Origin: CAVZMO01 sp963776195
Lineage (GTDB): Bacteria > Nitrospirota > Thermodesulfovibrionia > Thermodesulfovibrionales > SM23-35
DNA length: 64,000 nt
NCBI GenBank assembly: GCA_963776195.1
Contig: CAVZMO010000044.1
Span: forward strand, 8,261-72,260
Direction of reading: 5' to 3'
In this document: piece after piece, positions 62,731 to 64,000 of the stretch
Position numbering within the stretch: the stretch's first letter is position 1
How the letters are laid out: every line of letters begins with the position of its first letter
Notes under the pieces: model-generated
The model's input: the letters and a program-made list of their open reading frames with translations, nothing else
Told to the model about the DNA's origin: nothing
The model's database searches: none
Program-made: the position numbers and the translations under genes

Positions 62731-64000
62731 ACCGTGGCCGGTAAAAGTTAAAAGCAAAGTGGCCTGTTCGACTCGATTGTTGGATAATAGTGGTGACCAA
62801 ACCCTATACCAGCAAGGAGGAACAGACCATGAACAAAGTATACACGATATTTTCGGATTTATTGAAGCTTTGTCCGAGATATCATTTTGACAAAGCGGTG
62901 GAACAGTACCAGGGAGACAGATACGTGAAGACCTTCACGACGTGGCAGCAATTTATGGCGATACTGTATTCTCAGATCACACAGAAGGACAGCCTTAGGG
63001 ATATCGTAACCGGACTATCAGCGCATGTCGCCCGGTGGTATCATCTGGGGCTTACCGGAATACATAAGAGCACTCTCTCTGATGCGAATGCCAAAAGGGA
63101 CTATCGGATGTTTGAAGGACTGTTCTATCACCTCTTGGCTCGCTGTAAGAACCTGACACCAAAACACAAGTTTCGCTTCAAGAATCCTCTATACACAATC
63201 GATGCCTCGACCATAGATCTATGTCTGTCGGTTTTCCCTTGGGCAAAGTTCAGGGCGACAAAGGGTGCAATTAAGTTGCACTGTCTCTATGATCACTCCG
63301 GAGCCCTGCCGACGTTTCTGACCATTACCGACGGCAAGAAGCACGATGTGCGGGTAGTCAAAGACAATACATTTCCCCTGTCGCCGGACAGCATCGTTTC
63401 GGTTGATAAGGCCTACATCGACTATAGGTGGTTGAATTCATTGGATGAGCAGGGGGTCTGGTTTGTCACCAGGGCAAAGACAAATATCGATTACGCGGTT
63501 GTCGGACAGCACCCAATCTCCGGCAAAGGGGTCTTGAGCGATGAGCGCATTTCCCTCCAGGGACAGCTGACAAAGGCCAAATACTCGAAAGAACTCAGGC
63601 TCATCAGGTACTACGATGAAGAGAGGGAGAAGATGCTGACATTTCTTACGAACAATTTCAAGCTCGCTGCAACGACGATTGCTCAAATCTATAAGTCCCG
63701 CTGGCAGATCGAACTGTTCTTCAAATGGATCAAACAGAACCTGAAGATCAAGTCTTTTCTCGGTACGAGCAAGAACGCTGTGCTGACTCAAATCTGGGTG
63801 GCAATGTGCTATTACCTGCTTCTGACCTACATCAAATACCAGACAAAATACAGCTTCTCGTTGTTACAGCTCAGTCGCGTTATTCGAGAAATGCTTTTCG
63901 AGAGGAAGGCCCTTATTGACATTCTGACCCTGAAGCCCGACAGACTGAAAATGAGAGGGGAGGAACCACTTCAGGGTGTTCTATTTTAACCGGACAGTAA
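62731..64000. mobile_element. IS4-type insertion sequence with imperfect terminal inverted repeats
   Basis: The transposase gene is preceded by accgtggccggtaaaag (62731-62747) and followed by ttttaaccggacagtaa at the window end. The reverse complement of the latter reads ttactgtccggttaaaa, so the ends share ac-gt-ccggt-aaaa with small gaps. The right boundary coincides with the window edge, so the exact end and any target duplication cannot be seen. Confidence 0.5.
62829..63989 (+). CDS. IS4 family transposase
   Basis: The start is ATG 62829 with AAGGAGG nine bases upstream; a longer frame from 62790 has no site. The 386-residue product has an N-terminal DUF4372-like part (VKTFTTWQQFMAILYSQ, SLRDIVTGL) and a DDE domain: first Asp in YTIDASTIDLCLS, second in VSVDKAYIDY, Glu in YKSRWQIELFFKWIKQNL (the YREK-like signature of IS4). 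It appears intact and could be active. It sits 145 bases beyond kdsD and disrupts no recognisable gene. Confidence 0.94.
   Translation: MNKVYTIFSDLLKLCPRYHFDKAVEQYQGDRYVKTFTTWQQFMAILYSQITQKDSLRDIVTGLSAHVARWYHLGLTGIHKSTLSDANAKRDYRMFEGLFYHLLARCKNLTPKHKFRFKNPLYTIDASTIDLCLSVFPWAKFRATKGAIKLHCLYDHSGALPTFLTITDGKKHDVRVVKDNTFPLSPDSIVSVDKAYIDYRWLNSLDEQGVWFVTRAKTNIDYAVVGQHPISGKGVLSDERISLQGQLTKAKYSKELRLIRYYDEEREKMLTFLTNNFKLAATTIAQIYKSRWQIELFFKWIKQNLKIKSFLGTSKNAVLTQIWVAMCYYLLLTYIKYQTKYSFSLLQLSRVIREMLFERKALIDILTLKPDRLKMRGEEPLQGVLF

Overview
The window reads as a chromosomal segment of a Gram-negative anaerobe-like bacterium. KDO synthesis genes (kdsB, kdsA, kdsD), a porin-like outer-membrane protein, system II cytochrome c maturation (ccdA, ccsA), early tetrapyrrole genes and core housekeeping blocks (tig-clpP-clpX, rpsB-tsf-pyrH-frr) support this. 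Protein style (DUF3373 porin, Lys-rich tails, gene blocks) recalls the Nitrospirota / Thermodesulfovibrionia. That placement is a guess from memory, not a computed result.

Layout: 1-2.9 kb holds a receiver/sensor-kinase pair and small unknown genes. 2.9-3.2 kb is a cold-shock gene with a structured leader. 3.4-6.0 kb is a pocket of toxin-antitoxin genes lying between the 3' ends of two convergent tRNAs (Val and Thr), with a duplicated tRNA-Thr 3' end and the C-terminus of a tyrosine integrase. 6.2-20 kb carries a porin, a DUF4912 protein, polA, tig-clpP-clpX, DUF721, rpmB and infB-rbfA-nrnA. 20.2-23.4 kb has a zinc-ribbon protein, a radical SAM enzyme and a tyrosine-recombinase element with 13-bp inverted ends. 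23.7-27.5 kb has a 105-bp repeat, a giant secreted beta-propeller protein and a group II intron with no reverse transcriptase. 28.3-32.5 kb is ccdA, ccsA, hemA, hemC. 32.5-35.9 kb (minus) is rpsB-tsf-pyrH-frr followed by a 49-residue gene and a DksA-like gene. 36.3-37.6 kb is purB. 38-44.5 kb is an accessory cluster: Ser/Thr kinase-TPR protein, membrane protein, DUF2971 protein, a DUF433/DUF5615 pair and a double-AAA+ Clp ATPase. The second, inverted copy of the 105-bp repeat follows it. 44.8-48.8 kb is a large PFAS-type purL. 49-55.5 kb has a lipoprotein, a copper-handling set (outer-membrane protein, CopC, CopD) and an iron-sulfur/flavin electron-transfer pair. 55.5-62.7 kb has an iron-sulfur flavoprotein, trpS, a site-2 protease and kdsB-pyrG-kdsA-kdsD. 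The window ends in an IS4-type transposase.

A feature that affects every reading of this window is the number of single-base indels inside genes that must be functional: tig, infB (about six), rbfA, nrnA, purL, pyrG. Several sit in homopolymers. The simplest explanation is consensus error in the assembly, so broken accessory genes (kinase, Clp ATPase, DUF433, porin) may also be intact in the organism. The integrase fragment, the duplicated tRNA end, the DUF2127 remnant and the duplicated Clp N-terminus are different: they lack whole domains and look like true remnants.
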